64,000 nucleotides of DNA from Natronospira bacteriovora (GTDB lineage: Bacteria; Pseudomonadota; Gammaproteobacteria; Natronospirales; Natronospiraceae). The stretch spans positions 372,001 to 436,000 of the forward strand of contig NZ_JAVDDT010000002.1 of the NCBI RefSeq assembly GCF_030848495.1, read 5' to 3'. How positions within the stretch are numbered: the first letter of the stretch is position 1; each line of letters starts with the position of its first letter. The notes beneath the pieces were generated by a model. The model saw only the letters and a program-made list of their open reading frames with translations, did not search any database and was not told the DNA's origin. Position numbers and translations under genes: made by a program. Below, piece after piece: positions 1 to 9,886 of this stretch.

Positions 1-148
1 GCGGCGCCAGTCAGGGCCATCAGTCGGGTCATCTTCGGGTGGGCCCGGGGCCGGTTGACCTGTGTCAAGGTCAGCCGGGCCCGAAACGGATAGAGTTCCG
101 TTTTTCGGGTTGAGTGTGCCTCCAACGTGACTCTGGGACGCGGGAAAT
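1..148. other. Region upstream of nuoA, no certain gene
   Basis: No complete gene is visible here. On the minus strand an ATG at position 32 opens a frame that leaves the window after about ten codons (it begins MTRLMALTGA), so the first codons of a divergent gene are possible but cannot be judged. One plus-strand frame stays open from position 2 to a TGA at 56-58 with Ser/Gly/Pro-rich residues, and could equally be the end of an upstream gene. I see no good sigma-70 promoter for nuoA, so its promoter may lie outside the window. Confidence 0.4.
80..109 (+). terminator. Hairpin in front of nuoA, possible terminator of an upstream gene
   Basis: The left arm at 80-90 (CCCGAAACGGA) pairs with the right arm at 97-109 (TCCGTTTTTCGGG), with two extra T bases bulged in the right arm and a 6-base loop. 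The run of five T lies inside the right arm, so a shorter 7-bp stem (84-90 with 97-103) followed by TT is also possible. It could end an upstream transcript or be part of the nuo leader. Confidence 0.35.
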
Positions 149-505
149 ATGCTGGAAAATTACATCCCCATCCTTATCTTTCTCGGTATCTCGACCGGGC
201 TGGGCGTGGTACTCCTCCTGGTGGGGCTGATCCTTGGTCCCCAGAATCCGGACTCCGAGAAGAACTCGCCTTACGAGTGCGGCTTCGAGGCCTTTGAAGA
301 TACGCGGATGAAGTTCGACGTCCGCTATTATCTCGTCGCCATTCTCTTCATCATCTTCGATCTCGAGATTGCCTTCCTCTTCCCCTGGGCGGTTGCCCTG
401 GGTGATATCGGGGTGTTTGGTTTCACGGCCATGATGATCTTCCTCGCCGTGCTCGTGGTCGGTTTCATCTATGAGTGGAAGAAGGGTGCTCTGGAATGGG
501 AGTAG
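149..505 (+). CDS. nuoA: NADH-quinone oxidoreductase subunit A
   Basis: This is a small membrane subunit of proton-pumping complex I. The protein has 118 residues, the usual length, and three hydrophobic segments at about 5-30, 60-85 and 88-110. The loop between the first two carries the conserved segment around YECGFEAF, which contributes to the quinone-site region. It is the first gene of a complete nuo operon and its stop lies 8 bases inside nuoB, so the two are translationally coupled. The ribosome site before its ATG is weak. Identification is certain from sequence and context. Confidence 0.97.
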   Translation: MLENYIPILIFLGISTGLGVVLLLVGLILGPQNPDSEKNSPYECGFEAFEDTRMKFDVRYYLVAILFIIFDLEIAFLFPWAVALGDIGVFGFTAMMIFLAVLVVGFIYEWKKGALEWE

Positions 506-975
506 AAAACGGTGTCGTAAAACGCGGCTTCGTCACCACTTCCGTGGACAAGCTTTACAATTGGGCCCGTACCGGTTCCATGTGGCCGATGACCTTTGGC
601 CTTGCTTGCTGCGCTGTGGAGATGATGCATGCTGGCGCAGCGCGCTATGACATGGACCGATTCGGTGTCCTGTTCCGTCCCAGTCCGCGCCAGTCAGACG
701 TGATGATTGTTGCGGGTACGCTCTGCAACAAGATGGCCCCCGCCCTGAGAAAGGTTTACGACCAGATGGCCGAGCCCCGCTGGGTGATCTCCATGGGGTC
801 CTGCGCCAACGGTGGCGGCTACTACCACTATTCCTATTCGGTAACCCGGGGTTGTGATCGCGTCGTCCCCGTGGATATTTATGTGCCTGGTTGTCCGCCG
901 TCCGCCGAGCAGTTGCTCTACGGCATCATCCAGCTGCAGAACAAGATTCGCCGAACCAATACCATTGCCCGCTGA
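496..975 (+). CDS. nuoB: NADH-quinone oxidoreductase subunit B
   Basis: NuoB holds iron-sulfur cluster N2, which passes electrons to quinone at the junction of the peripheral and membrane arms. The ligand cysteines are visible as the tandem pair C38-C39, C103 and C133 (in VPGCPPS). I chose the ATG at 496 rather than one at 475. It gives 159 residues, the normal length, and has a GAAGGG ribosome site at 481-486; the upstream start lies inside nuoA and adds atypical residues. It overlaps the nuoA stop and is followed 13 bases later by nuoC. Confidence 0.97.
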   Translation: MGVENGVVKRGFVTTSVDKLYNWARTGSMWPMTFGLACCAVEMMHAGAARYDMDRFGVLFRPSPRQSDVMIVAGTLCNKMAPALRKVYDQMAEPRWVISMGSCANGGGYYHYSYSVTRGCDRVVPVDIYVPGCPPSAEQLLYGIIQLQNKIRRTNTIAR

Positions 976-988
976 TCAGGTCGCTGTC

Positions 989-1702
989 ATGAGTAAGTGG
1001 ATCGAATCCCTGCATGAAGCGATTGTTGATCGTTTTGGCGATAAGCTGAAGCGATTTGACAGTCGTGTGGATGAGCTCAGCTATGAGGTGGCACCCGAGG
1101 ATCTGCTCGAGGTCTGTCAGGCCCTTCGGGATGAGTCACCGTTCAATTTCGAGCAGCTCATGGATGTCTGCGGTGTGGACTACCTTGCCTATGGCAAGAG
1201 CCAGTGGGCCACGGACAAGAGTACCTCCATCGGTTTCAGTCGTGGTGTCGAGCGTACGCAAAGTCACGCCTTCGCCAGCAGTGACGAGGTGGAAGAGGGC
1301 AGGAATCGCTTTGCGGTCGTCTACCATCTGTTGTCGATCTCCCGGAACCAGCGTCTTCGTCTTCGCTGCTGGTGCCCCCAGGAAGATCCTCCGGTTGTGG
1401 ATTCCGTGACTCCGGTCTGGAATGGCGCCAACTGGTTTGAGCGAGAAGCCTTTGATCTTTACGGCATCCTTTTCAATGGTCACCCGGATCTGCGTCGTAT
1501 TCTTACCGACTACGGGTTCGTCGGACATCCGTTCCGCAAGGACTTCCCCCTGATCGGGAATGTGGAAGTCCGCTATGACCCGGAGAAACGCCGCGTGGTT
1601 TACCAGCCCGTCAGCATCGAGCCTCGCACAACGGTACCGAAGGTGATTCGCGAAGATCACCAGTATGTGGAAGGCTTCAAGGAGTCGTCCGGCAATGCCT
1701 GA
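989..1702 (+). CDS. nuoC: NADH-quinone oxidoreductase subunit C
   Basis: NuoC is the 30-kDa peripheral-arm subunit that packs against NuoD. The protein has 237 residues; the 30-kDa signature ([11 protein letters not shown], then the [17 protein letters not shown] stretch) lies at about residues 148-188. The reading frame continues upstream to 854, but that part overlaps nuoB and is a shadow; the ATG at 989 begins the conserved sequence. NuoC and NuoD are separate genes here, unlike the fused nuoCD of Escherichia coli. The stop overlaps the start of nuoD (ATG at 1695) by 8 bases. Confidence 0.96.
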   Translation: MSKWIESLHEAIVDRFGDKLKRFDSRVDELSYEVAPEDLLEVCQALRDESPFNFEQLMDVCGVDYLAYGKSQWATDKSTSIGFSRGVERTQSHAFASSDEVEEGRNRFAVVYHLLSISRNQRLRLRCWCPQEDPPVVDSVTPVWNGANWFEREAFDLYGILFNGHPDLRRILTDYGFVGHPFRKDFPLIGNVEVRYDPEKRRVVYQPVSIEPRTTVPKVIREDHQYVEGFKESSGNA

Positions 1703-2948
1703 GATTCAGAGCTATACAATGAACTTCGGGCCGCAGCATCCGGCGGCCCACGGCGTGCTCCGTCTCATCCTGGAGATGGAAGGCGAGGTTATTCGTCGGG
1801 TGGATCCGCATATCGGTCTGCTTCACCGCGCCACGGAAAAGCTTGCGGAGAATAAGCCTTATAACCACAGCATCGGCTACATGGATCGTCTCGACTATGT
1901 GTCCATGATGTGTAATGAGCATGCCTATGTGATGGCCATTGAAAAGCTCATGGGCATTGAGCCGCCGATTCGGGCTCAGTACATTCGTACGCTTTATGAT
2001 GAGCTGACCCGCATTGCCAACCACCTGTTGTGGATTGGCGCCCACGGCCTGGATATCGGCGCCATGACGGTCTTCCTCTATGCCTTCCGTGAACGTGAAG
2101 ACATCATGGATATGTACGAGGCAGTGTCCGGTGCGCGCATGCATGCAACCTATTACCGTCCCGGTGGTGTTTATCGGGATCTGCCCGACAGCATGCCCCG
2201 CTATGATTACTCCAAATGGCGCAGCAAGAAGGAAGTGAATCGTCTTAATGAGGCCCGTGAAGGCTCGCTTCTGGACTTCATTGAAGACTTCGTCGACCGT
2301 TTCCCGGGTTGTGTCGATCAGTATGAGACGCTGCTGACCGACAACCGCATCTGGAAACAGCGTACGGTGGGGATAGCGGAAGTTTCCCCCGAGCGCGCCC
2401 TGCAACTGGGCTTCAGCGGCCCCATGCTTCGGGGTTCCGGTATCGAGTGGGATCTTCGTCGCAAACAGCCCTACGAAGTCTATGACCGCCTGGATTTCGA
2501 TATTCCGGTGGGCACTAATGGTGATTGCTACGATCGCTATCTGGTCCGTATCGAAGAGATGCGCCAGTCCGCTCGCATTGCCAAGCAATGCATCAAGTGG
2601 CTTCGTGAGAACCCGGGGCCGGTGATGGTGGATGATGCCAAGGTGGCTCCACCGAAGCGTGCCGACATGAAGGACAGCATGGAAGCACTCATTCATCACT
2701 TCAAGCTGTTCACGGAAGGGTATGTGCTGCCCGAGGGCGAGGCCTATGCCGCTATCGAGCAGCCCAAGGGCGAGTTTGGCATTTATCTCATTTCCGATGG
2801 GGCCAACAAGCCTTACCGCGTGAAGATTCGTGCATCCGGTTTCGCCCATCTGGCAGCAATGGATGAAATGTGCCGTGGTCATATGCTGGCGGATCTGGTG
2901 GCAGTGATTGGTACACAGGACATCGTGTTCGGGGAGATTGACCGGTGA
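1695..2948 (+). CDS. nuoD: NADH-quinone oxidoreductase subunit D
   Basis: This is the 49-kDa subunit that forms the quinone-binding chamber with NuoB. It has 417 residues and begins [20 protein letters not shown], the typical N-terminus, whose His-containing loop lines the quinone site. The conserved C-terminal segment ends near DIVFGEIDR. The ATG at 1695 was chosen over an in-frame codon at 1665, which would add ten residues encoded inside nuoC. The stop overlaps the nuoE start by 3 bases. Length and conserved ends match unfused NuoD proteins. Confidence 0.97.
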   Translation: MPEIQSYTMNFGPQHPAAHGVLRLILEMEGEVIRRVDPHIGLLHRATEKLAENKPYNHSIGYMDRLDYVSMMCNEHAYVMAIEKLMGIEPPIRAQYIRTLYDELTRIANHLLWIGAHGLDIGAMTVFLYAFREREDIMDMYEAVSGARMHATYYRPGGVYRDLPDSMPRYDYSKWRSKKEVNRLNEAREGSLLDFIEDFVDRFPGCVDQYETLLTDNRIWKQRTVGIAEVSPERALQLGFSGPMLRGSGIEWDLRRKQPYEVYDRLDFDIPVGTNGDCYDRYLVRIEEMRQSARIAKQCIKWLRENPGPVMVDDAKVAPPKRADMKDSMEALIHHFKLFTEGYVLPEGEAYAAIEQPKGEFGIYLISDGANKPYRVKIRASGFAHLAAMDEMCRGHMLADLVAVIGTQDIVFGEIDR

Positions 2949-3445
2949 AATACAAGGCCACTTCAGAATTCCTGCCCGAAGACATGCGCGCCTACATTGA
3001 TCGCTGTGTGGCCAAGTACCCGGAAGGTCGGCAGCGTTCGGCGGTGCTGGATGCCCTGCGGGAGGCCCAGCATCATAATGGCGGTTATCTGACCGATGAA
3101 TGGATGGACGCAGTCGCCCATTATCTGGAGCTGCCCCCTATCGACGTTTACGAGGTCGCGACCTTCTATTCCATGTTCGAGACCAAGCCGGTGGGGCGGA
3201 ACAAGATCTCCATCTGCACCAACATCAGCTGCATGCTGAACGGCTCAGACGAAATCGTCGAGCATGTGGAGAAGAAGCTGGGCATCAAGGTGGGTCAGAC
3301 CACCGAAGACGACCGCATCTTTCTCAAGTGCGAGGAAGAGTGTCTGGCAGCCTGCAAGGGCGCGCCCATGATGATGGTGAACCACGAGTACCATGAGAAT
3401 CTGACCATCGAAAAGGTGGATCAGATCATTGACGGCCTGGAGTGA
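2945..3445 (+). CDS. nuoE: NADH-quinone oxidoreductase subunit E
   Basis: NuoE is a thioredoxin-fold subunit of the NADH-oxidising module and carries [2Fe-2S] cluster N1a. The likely ligands are C91 and C96 (CTNISC) and C133 and C137 (ECLAAC), with the spacing of the family. The protein has 166 residues. The start is a GTG that overlaps the nuoD stop, so translation is probably coupled. It is followed by nuoF after 5 bases; NuoE, NuoF and NuoG together make the dehydrogenase tip. Confidence 0.96.
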   Translation: MKYKATSEFLPEDMRAYIDRCVAKYPEGRQRSAVLDALREAQHHNGGYLTDEWMDAVAHYLELPPIDVYEVATFYSMFETKPVGRNKISICTNISCMLNGSDEIVEHVEKKLGIKVGQTTEDDRIFLKCEEECLAACKGAPMMMVNHEYHENLTIEKVDQIIDGLE

Positions 3446-3450
3446 TTGGC

Positions 3451-4779
3451 ATGTCGGATCATGAGATCTGCTACAGAACACTGGCCCATGACAACCCCCA
3501 TACCCTTGAGACCTATCTCAAGGTGGGTGGTTATGAAGCCTGGAAAAAGATCCTCAAGGAGAAGATCCCGCCCGAGCAGGTGATCGAAGAGGTCAAGGCT
3601 TCCGGCCTGCGTGGCCGTGGTGGTGCCGGCTTCCCCACGGGGCTCAAGTGGAGCTTCATGCCGAGAGATTTCAAGGGCCAGAAATACGTGGTCTGCAACT
3701 CGGATGAGAGTGAGCCGGGCACCTGCAAGGATCGTGACATCCTGCGATATAACCCCCATGCCGTGATTGAAGGCATGGCCATTGGCGGCTACGCCATGGG
3801 TGCCACCGTGGGTTATAACTACATCCGAGGCGAGTTCGAGCACGAACCCTATCAGCGTTTCGTTGAGGCGCTGAAGGCGGCCTATGAGGCCGGTTTCCTT
3901 GGCAAGAACATCCTTGGCTCTGGTGTGGATTTTGATCTCTATGATCATCTGGGTGCCGGCGCCTATATCTGCGGTGAGGAAACAGCACTGCTGGATTCCC
4001 TGGAAGGCCGCAAGGGCATGCCGCGCTTCAAGCCGCCGTTTCCGGCGCAGAGTGGTCTCTACGGCCAGCCCACGACGGTCAACAACACCGAGTCCTTCGC
4101 CCAGGTTCCCTGCATCATTCGTAACGGGGCCGACTGGTTCCAGAAGTTCGGTACGGAGAAGAGCGGTGGCAAGAAGCTCTTCTCCGTCTCCGGCCATGTG
4201 AACAACCCGGGCAACTTCGAAGTGGACATGGGCACTCCCTTTGCCGAGCTTCTCGAGATGGCGGGTGGTGTTCGTGACGGCCGCAAGCTGAAAGCCGTCA
4301 TTCCGGGTGGTTCCTCGGTGCCGGTGGTCCGCGGCGAAGATATGATGAAGGTCAACATGGACTACGAGTCCGTGCAGTCCGTGGGTTCCATGCTGGGCTC
4401 CGGTGCCGTCATCGTGATGGATGACACCACCTGCATGGTGCGCGCCCTGGAGTGCATCTCCCGTTTCTATTTCGCCGAGTCCTGCGGTCAGTGTACGCCC
4501 TGCCGTGAAGGAACCGGCTGGCTGAATCGGGTGCTGCGCCGCATGCTGGCCGGGCAGGGCAGGTCATCGGATATCGAACTTCTCAAGAGCGCGGCTGACG
4601 GCATCATGGGGCATACCATCTGTGCCCTCGGTGACGCCGCGGCCATGCCTGTGAAGAGTTTCCTGGAACGCTTCCCGGAAGAATTCGAGTACCTGATCAA
4701 GAACGGCAAGACCATGGTTGGGCCGGGTCGGCCCGCCTTGCCGGAGAAAGGTCCCCATAACGCCGGTTTTGCCGCCTGA
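3451..4779 (+). CDS. nuoF: NADH-quinone oxidoreductase subunit F
   Basis: NuoF binds NADH and FMN and carries [4Fe-4S] cluster N3; it is the electron entry point of complex I. The glycine-rich nucleotide site [13 protein letters not shown] lies at about residues 53-66. The cluster motif [10 protein letters not shown] lies near residue 345, with the fourth ligand in HTICALGD further on. I chose the ATG at 3451 (442 residues), with GGAG about 9 bases upstream. A GTG at 3442 would add three residues. Confidence 0.97.
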   Translation: MSDHEICYRTLAHDNPHTLETYLKVGGYEAWKKILKEKIPPEQVIEEVKASGLRGRGGAGFPTGLKWSFMPRDFKGQKYVVCNSDESEPGTCKDRDILRYNPHAVIEGMAIGGYAMGATVGYNYIRGEFEHEPYQRFVEALKAAYEAGFLGKNILGSGVDFDLYDHLGAGAYICGEETALLDSLEGRKGMPRFKPPFPAQSGLYGQPTTVNNTESFAQVPCIIRNGADWFQKFGTEKSGGKKLFSVSGHVNNPGNFEVDMGTPFAELLEMAGGVRDGRKLKAVIPGGSSVPVVRGEDMMKVNMDYESVQSVGSMLGSGAVIVMDDTTCMVRALECISRFYFAESCGQCTPCREGTGWLNRVLRRMLAGQGRSSDIELLKSAADGIMGHTICALGDAAAMPVKSFLERFPEEFEYLIKNGKTMVGPGRPALPEKGPHNAGFAA

Positions 4780-4799
4780 AGGGCAAGCCGCAGGATTCC

Positions 4800-4822
4800 G
4801 ACCCGGGTCTGTTGCCCGGGTC
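4800..4822 (+). other. Perfect hairpin between nuoF and nuoG
   Basis: GACCCGGG (4800-4807) and CCCGGGTC (4815-4822) form a perfect 8-bp stem with a 7-base loop. No T run follows, so it is unlikely to be an intrinsic terminator. It ends 22 bases before the nuoG start, where it could affect mRNA stability or nuoG translation. Function is inferred only from position. Confidence 0.45.
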
Positions 4823-4844
4823 CTGATGAACAGACGTAACGGAT

Positions 4845-7220
4845 ATGAGCGACGATACCGTCAAGTTCGAAATCAACGGCCAGACCGTCGAAGGCCGCAA
4901 GGGACAGATGCTGATTGAAGTGGCGGACGAATATGGCCATCGTATTCCCCGCTTCTGCTATCACCGCAAGCTGTCCGTGGCGGCCAACTGCCGTATGTGC
5001 CTGGTCGAGGTGGAGAAGGCGCCCAAGCCGCTGCCGGCCTGTGCCACACCAGTCGGCGACGGCATGAAGGTCTTTACCCAGTCTCCCAAGGCCCTGTCGG
5101 CACAGAAGAACACCATGGAGTTCCTGCTCATCAATCACCCCCTGGATTGCCCCATCTGCGATCAGGGCGGTGAGTGTGAACTGCAGGATCTTGCCCTGGG
5201 CTTCGGTCGTGGCATTTCCCGCTACACGGAAAGCAAGCGGGTGGTGTCGGATCCGGAACTGGGGCCACTCATCTCCACGGACATGACCCGTTGCATCCAC
5301 TGCACCCGCTGTGTGCGCTTCACCGAGGAAGTGGCCGGCTTCAAGGAGCTGGGTGCCACTGGCCGTGGCGAGCACATGCGCATTGGCACCTATATTCAGC
5401 GCACCGTGGATCATGAACTGTCCGGCAACGTGATTGACCTCTGCCCGGTGGGTGCCCTGAACAACAAGCCCTTCCGCTTCCGGGGCCGTTCCTGGGAGAT
5501 GACCCAGCATGCCACGGTGACCCCGCATGATCCGGTGGGCACCAACATTTATGCCCATACCCTGCGTGGTGATTTCCTGCGCGCCGTGCCGCGGGAGAAT
5601 GAAGGGATCAACGAAACCTGGATTGCGGATCGCGACCGGTTCAGTTGTGAGGGGATTTACAGCGACGAGCGCTTGCGTCAGCCGCTGCTGCGCCGAGACG
5701 GCGAGCTGCAGCCGGTGAGCTGGGAAGAGGCCCTGGAAGCCGCCGCCACCGGACTGCGTGATGCCGTTCAGCAGCATGGTGGTGAACAGCTCGGTGCCCT
5801 GGCATCGCCCACCGCCAGCCTGGAAGAACTGTACCTGTTCCAGTCCCTGGTGCGTGGCCTCGGTTCGGCCAACCTGGATCACCGACTCGGGCAGGCGGAT
5901 TTCCGTTCCGACGCCATCGAACCGGCCTTCCCCGGTCTGGGCATGAAGCTTAGTGAAGTGGAAGACCTGGATGCGGCCCTGGTGGTGGGTTCGAACACCC
6001 GCAAGGAAGCCCCCATGCTGGCGCATCGTCTGCGCAAGGCCGCGCTCAAGGGCGCCGAGGTTGGTTTCGTTAACCCGGCCGACTACGAATTCCTGTTCCG
6101 GCAACATGCCACTTTGGTGCGGCACGGTGCCGAACTGGTCAGTGGGCTGGCCGAGGTGGCCGTGGCGCTGGCATCGGAATCCGGAAAATCTCTGCCGGCC
6201 AGCGTGAAGGCGCTTGTGGACGGTGTCGAGGCCGGCGATGAGGCGCGCAAGCTTGCCGCCGCCCTGAACAGGGGCGGGCGCAGTCTGGTGCTGCTTGGCC
6301 CGCTGGCGCGCAGTCATGAGCATTGGTCGGAACTGCTGGCCCTGGGCGATGCCATCGCCGAGCTGTCTGGTGCGGTTCTGGGGTACCTGGCTGAAGGCGG
6401 CAACGTCGCCGGTGCCTGCCTCGCCGGTGTCCTGCCTCATCGCGGCCCGGGTGCCGCTGAACGGGAAGTGGGCCTGAACGCACGGGAAATGTTCGCCCAG
6501 GCGCGCAAGGCCTACCTGCTTATGGGCTGCGAGCCGGAGCGCGAAGCCTGGGATTCCGCCCAGGCCATGGATGCCCTGGAACAGGCCGGTTTCGTGCTCT
6601 CGCTGAGCAGTTTCCGCACGCCGGAGATGGAGCGCTACGCCAGTGTCGTACTGCCGGTTGGCAGCTATGCTGAGAGTTTTGGCACCCTGGTGAATCTGGA
6701 AGGGCGCTGGCAGAGCAGTGGCGGCGTGATTAACCCGGTGGGTGAGTCCCGTCCGGCCTGGAAGGTGCTCCGCGTGCTGGGCAACCTCCTGGAACTTGAA
6801 GGCTTCGAACAGATGGACGCCGAGGCCGTATTGGCCGATGCCCATGCTGCCATCGGTGAAGTGGTGACGGACATGCGAGTGTCCGGTGGCGTCAAGCTGA
6901 ACAAGCCGGCTGTCAGCAAGGGCCTCTGGCGCCTGGGTGAAGTACCCTTGTATGCCGCAGATGCGCTGGTGCGCCGTGCCGAACCGCTTCAGCGAACCCT
7001 GGACGGTGTGGCGCGGCTGCGAATCAGTGCCGCAGACGCCGGGCGCCTGGGCGTGGAAGACGACAGCCGGGTGGAAGTACGCCAGAACGGTCGCAGCTGC
7101 GTCCTGACCGCCGCCGTGGATGACGGTCTTCCCGAGGGCAGTGTGGTTGTTCCAGCCGGTACGGCGGAAACGGCCGCCCTGGGGCCGCGTCATGGCAGCA
7201 TCGAGTTGAGCAAGGTCTGA
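4845..7220 (+). CDS. nuoG: NADH-quinone oxidoreductase subunit G
   Basis: NuoG is the large iron-sulfur subunit of the NADH-oxidising arm. At the N-terminus are [2Fe-2S] ligands C38, C49, C52 and C66. Next come H98, C102, C105 and C111 (the His-plus-three-Cys N5 type), then C150, C153, C156 and C200 for a further [4Fe-4S] cluster. The rest is the molybdopterin-oxidoreductase-like fold, without signs of a working molybdenum site. At 791 residues it is shorter than the E. coli protein but within the range of other proteobacteria. Two thirds of its length is overlapped on the minus strand by a long open frame that I consider non-coding. Confidence 0.96.
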   Translation: MSDDTVKFEINGQTVEGRKGQMLIEVADEYGHRIPRFCYHRKLSVAANCRMCLVEVEKAPKPLPACATPVGDGMKVFTQSPKALSAQKNTMEFLLINHPLDCPICDQGGECELQDLALGFGRGISRYTESKRVVSDPELGPLISTDMTRCIHCTRCVRFTEEVAGFKELGATGRGEHMRIGTYIQRTVDHELSGNVIDLCPVGALNNKPFRFRGRSWEMTQHATVTPHDPVGTNIYAHTLRGDFLRAVPRENEGINETWIADRDRFSCEGIYSDERLRQPLLRRDGELQPVSWEEALEAAATGLRDAVQQHGGEQLGALASPTASLEELYLFQSLVRGLGSANLDHRLGQADFRSDAIEPAFPGLGMKLSEVEDLDAALVVGSNTRKEAPMLAHRLRKAALKGAEVGFVNPADYEFLFRQHATLVRHGAELVSGLAEVAVALASESGKSLPASVKALVDGVEAGDEARKLAAALNRGGRSLVLLGPLARSHEHWSELLALGDAIAELSGAVLGYLAEGGNVAGACLAGVLPHRGPGAAEREVGLNAREMFAQARKAYLLMGCEPEREAWDSAQAMDALEQAGFVLSLSSFRTPEMERYASVVLPVGSYAESFGTLVNLEGRWQSSGGVINPVGESRPAWKVLRVLGNLLELEGFEQMDAEAVLADAHAAIGEVVTDMRVSGGVKLNKPAVSKGLWRLGEVPLYAADALVRRAEPLQRTLDGVARLRISAADAGRLGVEDDSRVEVRQNGRSCVLTAAVDDGLPEGSVVVPAGTAETAALGPRHGSIELSKV

Positions 7221-7290
7221 TTACCGGCCGCCACCGGGCGGCACGGGACTCAGGTCAATCGTTCGGAAGAGCACAGGAATCACGAACGCA

Positions 7291-8349
7291 ATGACGGACT
7301 TCTTCATCGAACAATGGGATGCGCTGCCGCCGGCGCTGCAGACGGTCATCACCGTCACGGCACAGATCGGCGTGCTGATGCTGGTGCTGATTCTGATGGT
7401 GGCGTATTACACCTACGCCGAACGGCGCGTCATCGGTTTCATGCAGGGCCGCATGGGGCCTAACCGCGTTGGCCCCTGGGGGCTGTTGCAGCCGTTCGCG
7501 GATGTGATCAAGCTGGTGCTGAAGGAAATTATCGTTCCCAGCAACTCCAGCCGTTTCCTGTTTCTGATTGCCCCGATTCTATCCATTGCGCCGGCGTTTG
7601 CCGCCTGGGCCGTCATTCCCTTTGAAGACGGCATGGTGATTGCGGATATCAATGCCGGCCTGCTGTATCTACTGGCTCTGACCTCCCTGAGTGTCTACGG
7701 TGTGATTCTGGCCGGCTGGGCAGCCAACTCCAAGTACGCCTTTCTGGGGGCCATGCGTTCGGCCGCACAGATCGTGTCCTATGAGATTGCCATGGGCTTC
7801 GCCCTGGTGGGTGTGCTCATGGCGGCGGGTAGCCTGAACCTGAACGATATCGTGATGCGTCAGGACGGGGGTGTGCTCAACTGGTTTCTGATCCCGCTCT
7901 TTCCTCTGTTCGTGGTCTATCTAATTTCCGGCGTGGCCGAGACCAACCGGGCACCGTTTGACGTGCCGGAAGGTGAATCGGAAATCGTGGCCGGTTTCCA
8001 TGTGGAGTATTCGGGCACCGGATTTGCGATCTTCTTCCTGGCTGAATACGCCAACATGATCCTGATCTCGGCGCTCACGGCCCTGTTCTTCTTCGGTGGC
8101 TGGTTGAGCCCCTTCCAGGGTGTGCCGGTGATCGGAGAAACGTTCCTGGGTGAAGGCAGTATCGTCTGGTTCGCCCTGAAGACCTTTTTCTTCATGTTTA
8201 CCTTCCTTTGGTTCCGGGCGACTTTCCCGCGTTACCGTTATGACCAGATCATGCGTCTGGGCTGGAAGGTCTTCATTCCGATCACCATCGTCTGGATCGT
8301 GGTTCTTGGTGGCCTGATCCTTTTCGAAGTCGGACCGTGGTTCAACTGA
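7291..8349 (+). CDS. nuoH: NADH-quinone oxidoreductase subunit H
   Basis: NuoH is the membrane subunit that joins the quinone chamber to the proton-pumping arm. The protein has 352 residues with about eight hydrophobic helices. The conserved charged loops are present: [20 protein letters not shown] near residues 47-66 and the [16 protein letters not shown] segment near residues 216-231, whose acidic residues lead from the quinone site. The 70 bases before it contain a small GC hairpin (7227-7242) and no promoter that I trust. nuoI follows after 7 bases. Confidence 0.97.
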   Translation: MTDFFIEQWDALPPALQTVITVTAQIGVLMLVLILMVAYYTYAERRVIGFMQGRMGPNRVGPWGLLQPFADVIKLVLKEIIVPSNSSRFLFLIAPILSIAPAFAAWAVIPFEDGMVIADINAGLLYLLALTSLSVYGVILAGWAANSKYAFLGAMRSAAQIVSYEIAMGFALVGVLMAAGSLNLNDIVMRQDGGVLNWFLIPLFPLFVVYLISGVAETNRAPFDVPEGESEIVAGFHVEYSGTGFAIFFLAEYANMILISALTALFFFGGWLSPFQGVPVIGETFLGEGSIVWFALKTFFFMFTFLWFRATFPRYRYDQIMRLGWKVFIPITIVWIVVLGGLILFEVGPWFN

Positions 8350-8356
8350 GGCTGGC

Positions 8357-8845
8357 ATGAAAGTAATCAGCAGCTACGTTAAAAGTCTTTTTCTGTGGGA
8401 ACTGCTCCTGGGCCTCAAGCTGACCCTGAAGCATTTCTTTCTTCCGAAGAGCACGATTCGCTACCCGGAGGAAAAGACGCCCAAGTCGCCTCGCTATCGT
8501 GGCATGCATGCCCTGCGCCGCTACCCCAGTGGGGAGGAGCGTTGCATCGCCTGCAAATTGTGCGAGGCCGTCTGTCCGGCGCTGGCCATCACCATTGACT
8601 CGGAACAACGCGAGGACGGCACCCGCCGTACCACGCGCTATGACATCGACATGTTCAAATGCATCTATTGCGGCTTTTGCGAGGAAGCCTGCCCGGTAGA
8701 TGCCATTGTCGAAACCAGCTTCACCGAATATCACTTCGAGGAGCGCGGCCAACAGATCATGACCAAGGACAAGCTCCTGGCCGTGGGGGACAAGCTTGAG
8801 TCGCAGATTGCCGCTGATCGGGCAATCGAAAGTCGATATCGCTGA
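8357..8845 (+). CDS. nuoI: NADH-quinone oxidoreductase subunit I
   Basis: NuoI is a ferredoxin-like subunit carrying two [4Fe-4S] clusters, N6a and N6b, in the electron path to N2. Both motifs are complete: C63-C66-C69-C73 ([11 protein letters not shown]) and C102-C105-C108-C112 ([11 protein letters not shown]), each followed by the usual proline. The protein has 162 residues, the normal length. An amphipathic N-terminal region (about 1-30) would lie on the membrane. It sits between nuoH and nuoJ in the standard order. Confidence 0.97.
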   Translation: MKVISSYVKSLFLWELLLGLKLTLKHFFLPKSTIRYPEEKTPKSPRYRGMHALRRYPSGEERCIACKLCEAVCPALAITIDSEQREDGTRRTTRYDIDMFKCIYCGFCEEACPVDAIVETSFTEYHFEERGQQIMTKDKLLAVGDKLESQIAADRAIESRYR

Positions 8846-8892
8846 GGCTCGCAATTCCAGCGCGATTACAACGCAGCGGAGATTAGCAAGGC

Positions 8893-9492
8893 ATGGAACT
8901 GGTTATCTTTTACGCATTTGCCGCCCTGGTCGTGGGTGCCGCCCTTGGGGTGATCACTGCCCGCAACCCGGTGCATTCGGTGCTGTTTCTGATCATGTCC
9001 TTCGTGTTCAGCGCGGGCCTGTGGATCCTTCTGGAAGCGGAGTTCCTGGGGATTGCCCTCATTCTCGTGTATGTGGGGGCGGTGATGGTGTTGTTCCTCT
9101 TCGTGGTGATGATGCTGGACATCAACGTCAGTACCCTGCGTAGCGGGTTTGCCCGTAATGCGCCCCTTGGTGTGGCGGTGGCGGCGGCACTGATTGCCAT
9201 GCTGGCCTACGTCATCTGGGTGCGGGACCTGGGTATCGAGATGATGGCGCGGCCTGAGCGCGCACCGGCGGATTACGACAATACCGGTGCCCTGGGTCAG
9301 CTGATGTACACCGAATACGTCTATCCCTTCGAGATTGCCGGCATCATTCTGCTGGTGGGCATCGTGGCGGCCATTTCACTGACCATGCGCCGTCGGGAAG
9401 GCACCAAGCACCAGGATCCTGCAAAACAGGTTCGAGTACGCCGGGAGGACCGGGTGCGTCTGGTCAATATGCGCAGTGAGAAGAAGGACTGA
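8893..9492 (+). CDS. nuoJ: NADH-quinone oxidoreductase subunit J
   Basis: NuoJ is a membrane subunit of complex I. The protein has 199 residues with five hydrophobic segments. The conserved glycine-rich helix [20 protein letters not shown], whose movement is linked to proton pumping, lies at about residues 55-75. The last 35 residues are hydrophilic and rich in Arg and Lys, as is common for the cytoplasmic tail. It starts 47 bases after nuoI, and nuoK starts 37 bases after its stop. Confidence 0.95.
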   Translation: MELVIFYAFAALVVGAALGVITARNPVHSVLFLIMSFVFSAGLWILLEAEFLGIALILVYVGAVMVLFLFVVMMLDINVSTLRSGFARNAPLGVAVAAALIAMLAYVIWVRDLGIEMMARPERAPADYDNTGALGQLMYTEYVYPFEIAGIILLVGIVAAISLTMRRREGTKHQDPAKQVRVRREDRVRLVNMRSEKKD

Positions 9493-9529
9493 ATCCCATG
9501 CGACGTCTGACAGGAGTTCAGGGGGTCTG

Positions 9530-9835
9530 ATGATTACGCTCTACCACTATCTGATTCTGAGCGGTGTGCTTTTCAGCATCAGCGTCGCGGGGATCTTTAT
9601 CAACCGCAAGAACGTGCTGTTGCTGCTCATGTGCATCGAGCTGATGTTGCTGGCAGTCAATACCAACTTCATCGCCTTTTCCTATTTTCTCCAGGATCTG
9701 GCGGGCCAGATTTTCGTTTTCTTCATTCTAACGGTGGCGGCGGCGGAGGCTGCCATCGGTCTGGCCATTCTGGTGGTCCTGTTCAGAAACAAGAACAGCA
9801 TCAATGTGGAAGACCTGGATACCATGCGGGGCTGA
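9530..9835 (+). CDS. nuoK: NADH-quinone oxidoreductase subunit K
   Basis: NuoK is a three-helix membrane subunit related to MrpC-type antiporter subunits. From the ATG at 9530 it has 101 residues, the exact family length; an in-frame codon at 9476 would add 18 unrelated residues read through the end of nuoJ. Conserved membrane glutamates of the proton path are visible in [11 protein letters not shown] (second helix) and in [12 protein letters not shown] (third helix). An AGGAG site lies about 15 bases upstream, and a G-rich stretch (GGGGG) lies closer to the start. Confidence 0.96.
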   Translation: MITLYHYLILSGVLFSISVAGIFINRKNVLLLLMCIELMLLAVNTNFIAFSYFLQDLAGQIFVFFILTVAAAEAAIGLAILVVLFRNKNSINVEDLDTMRG

Positions 9836-9886
9836 TGCCGCCGCCGGTCTTTTCTCAGTGAAAGCACTTCGGATCGGGATTTAGGG

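Noticed and set aside
1677-2882. A 401-codon minus-strand open frame
   Set aside because: It is fully antisense to nuoD, with His/Thr-rich low-information sequence and no ribosome site.
4488-7193. A 901-codon open frame on the minus strand
   Set aside because: It lies antisense to the end of nuoF and nearly all of nuoG, which have full cofactor motifs. High G+C codon use leaves long antisense frames open; its translation shows no recognisable domain.
7227-7242. Small GC hairpin between nuoG and nuoH as a terminator
   Set aside because: The stem is only 6 bp and has no T run, and the nuo operon continues directly after it.
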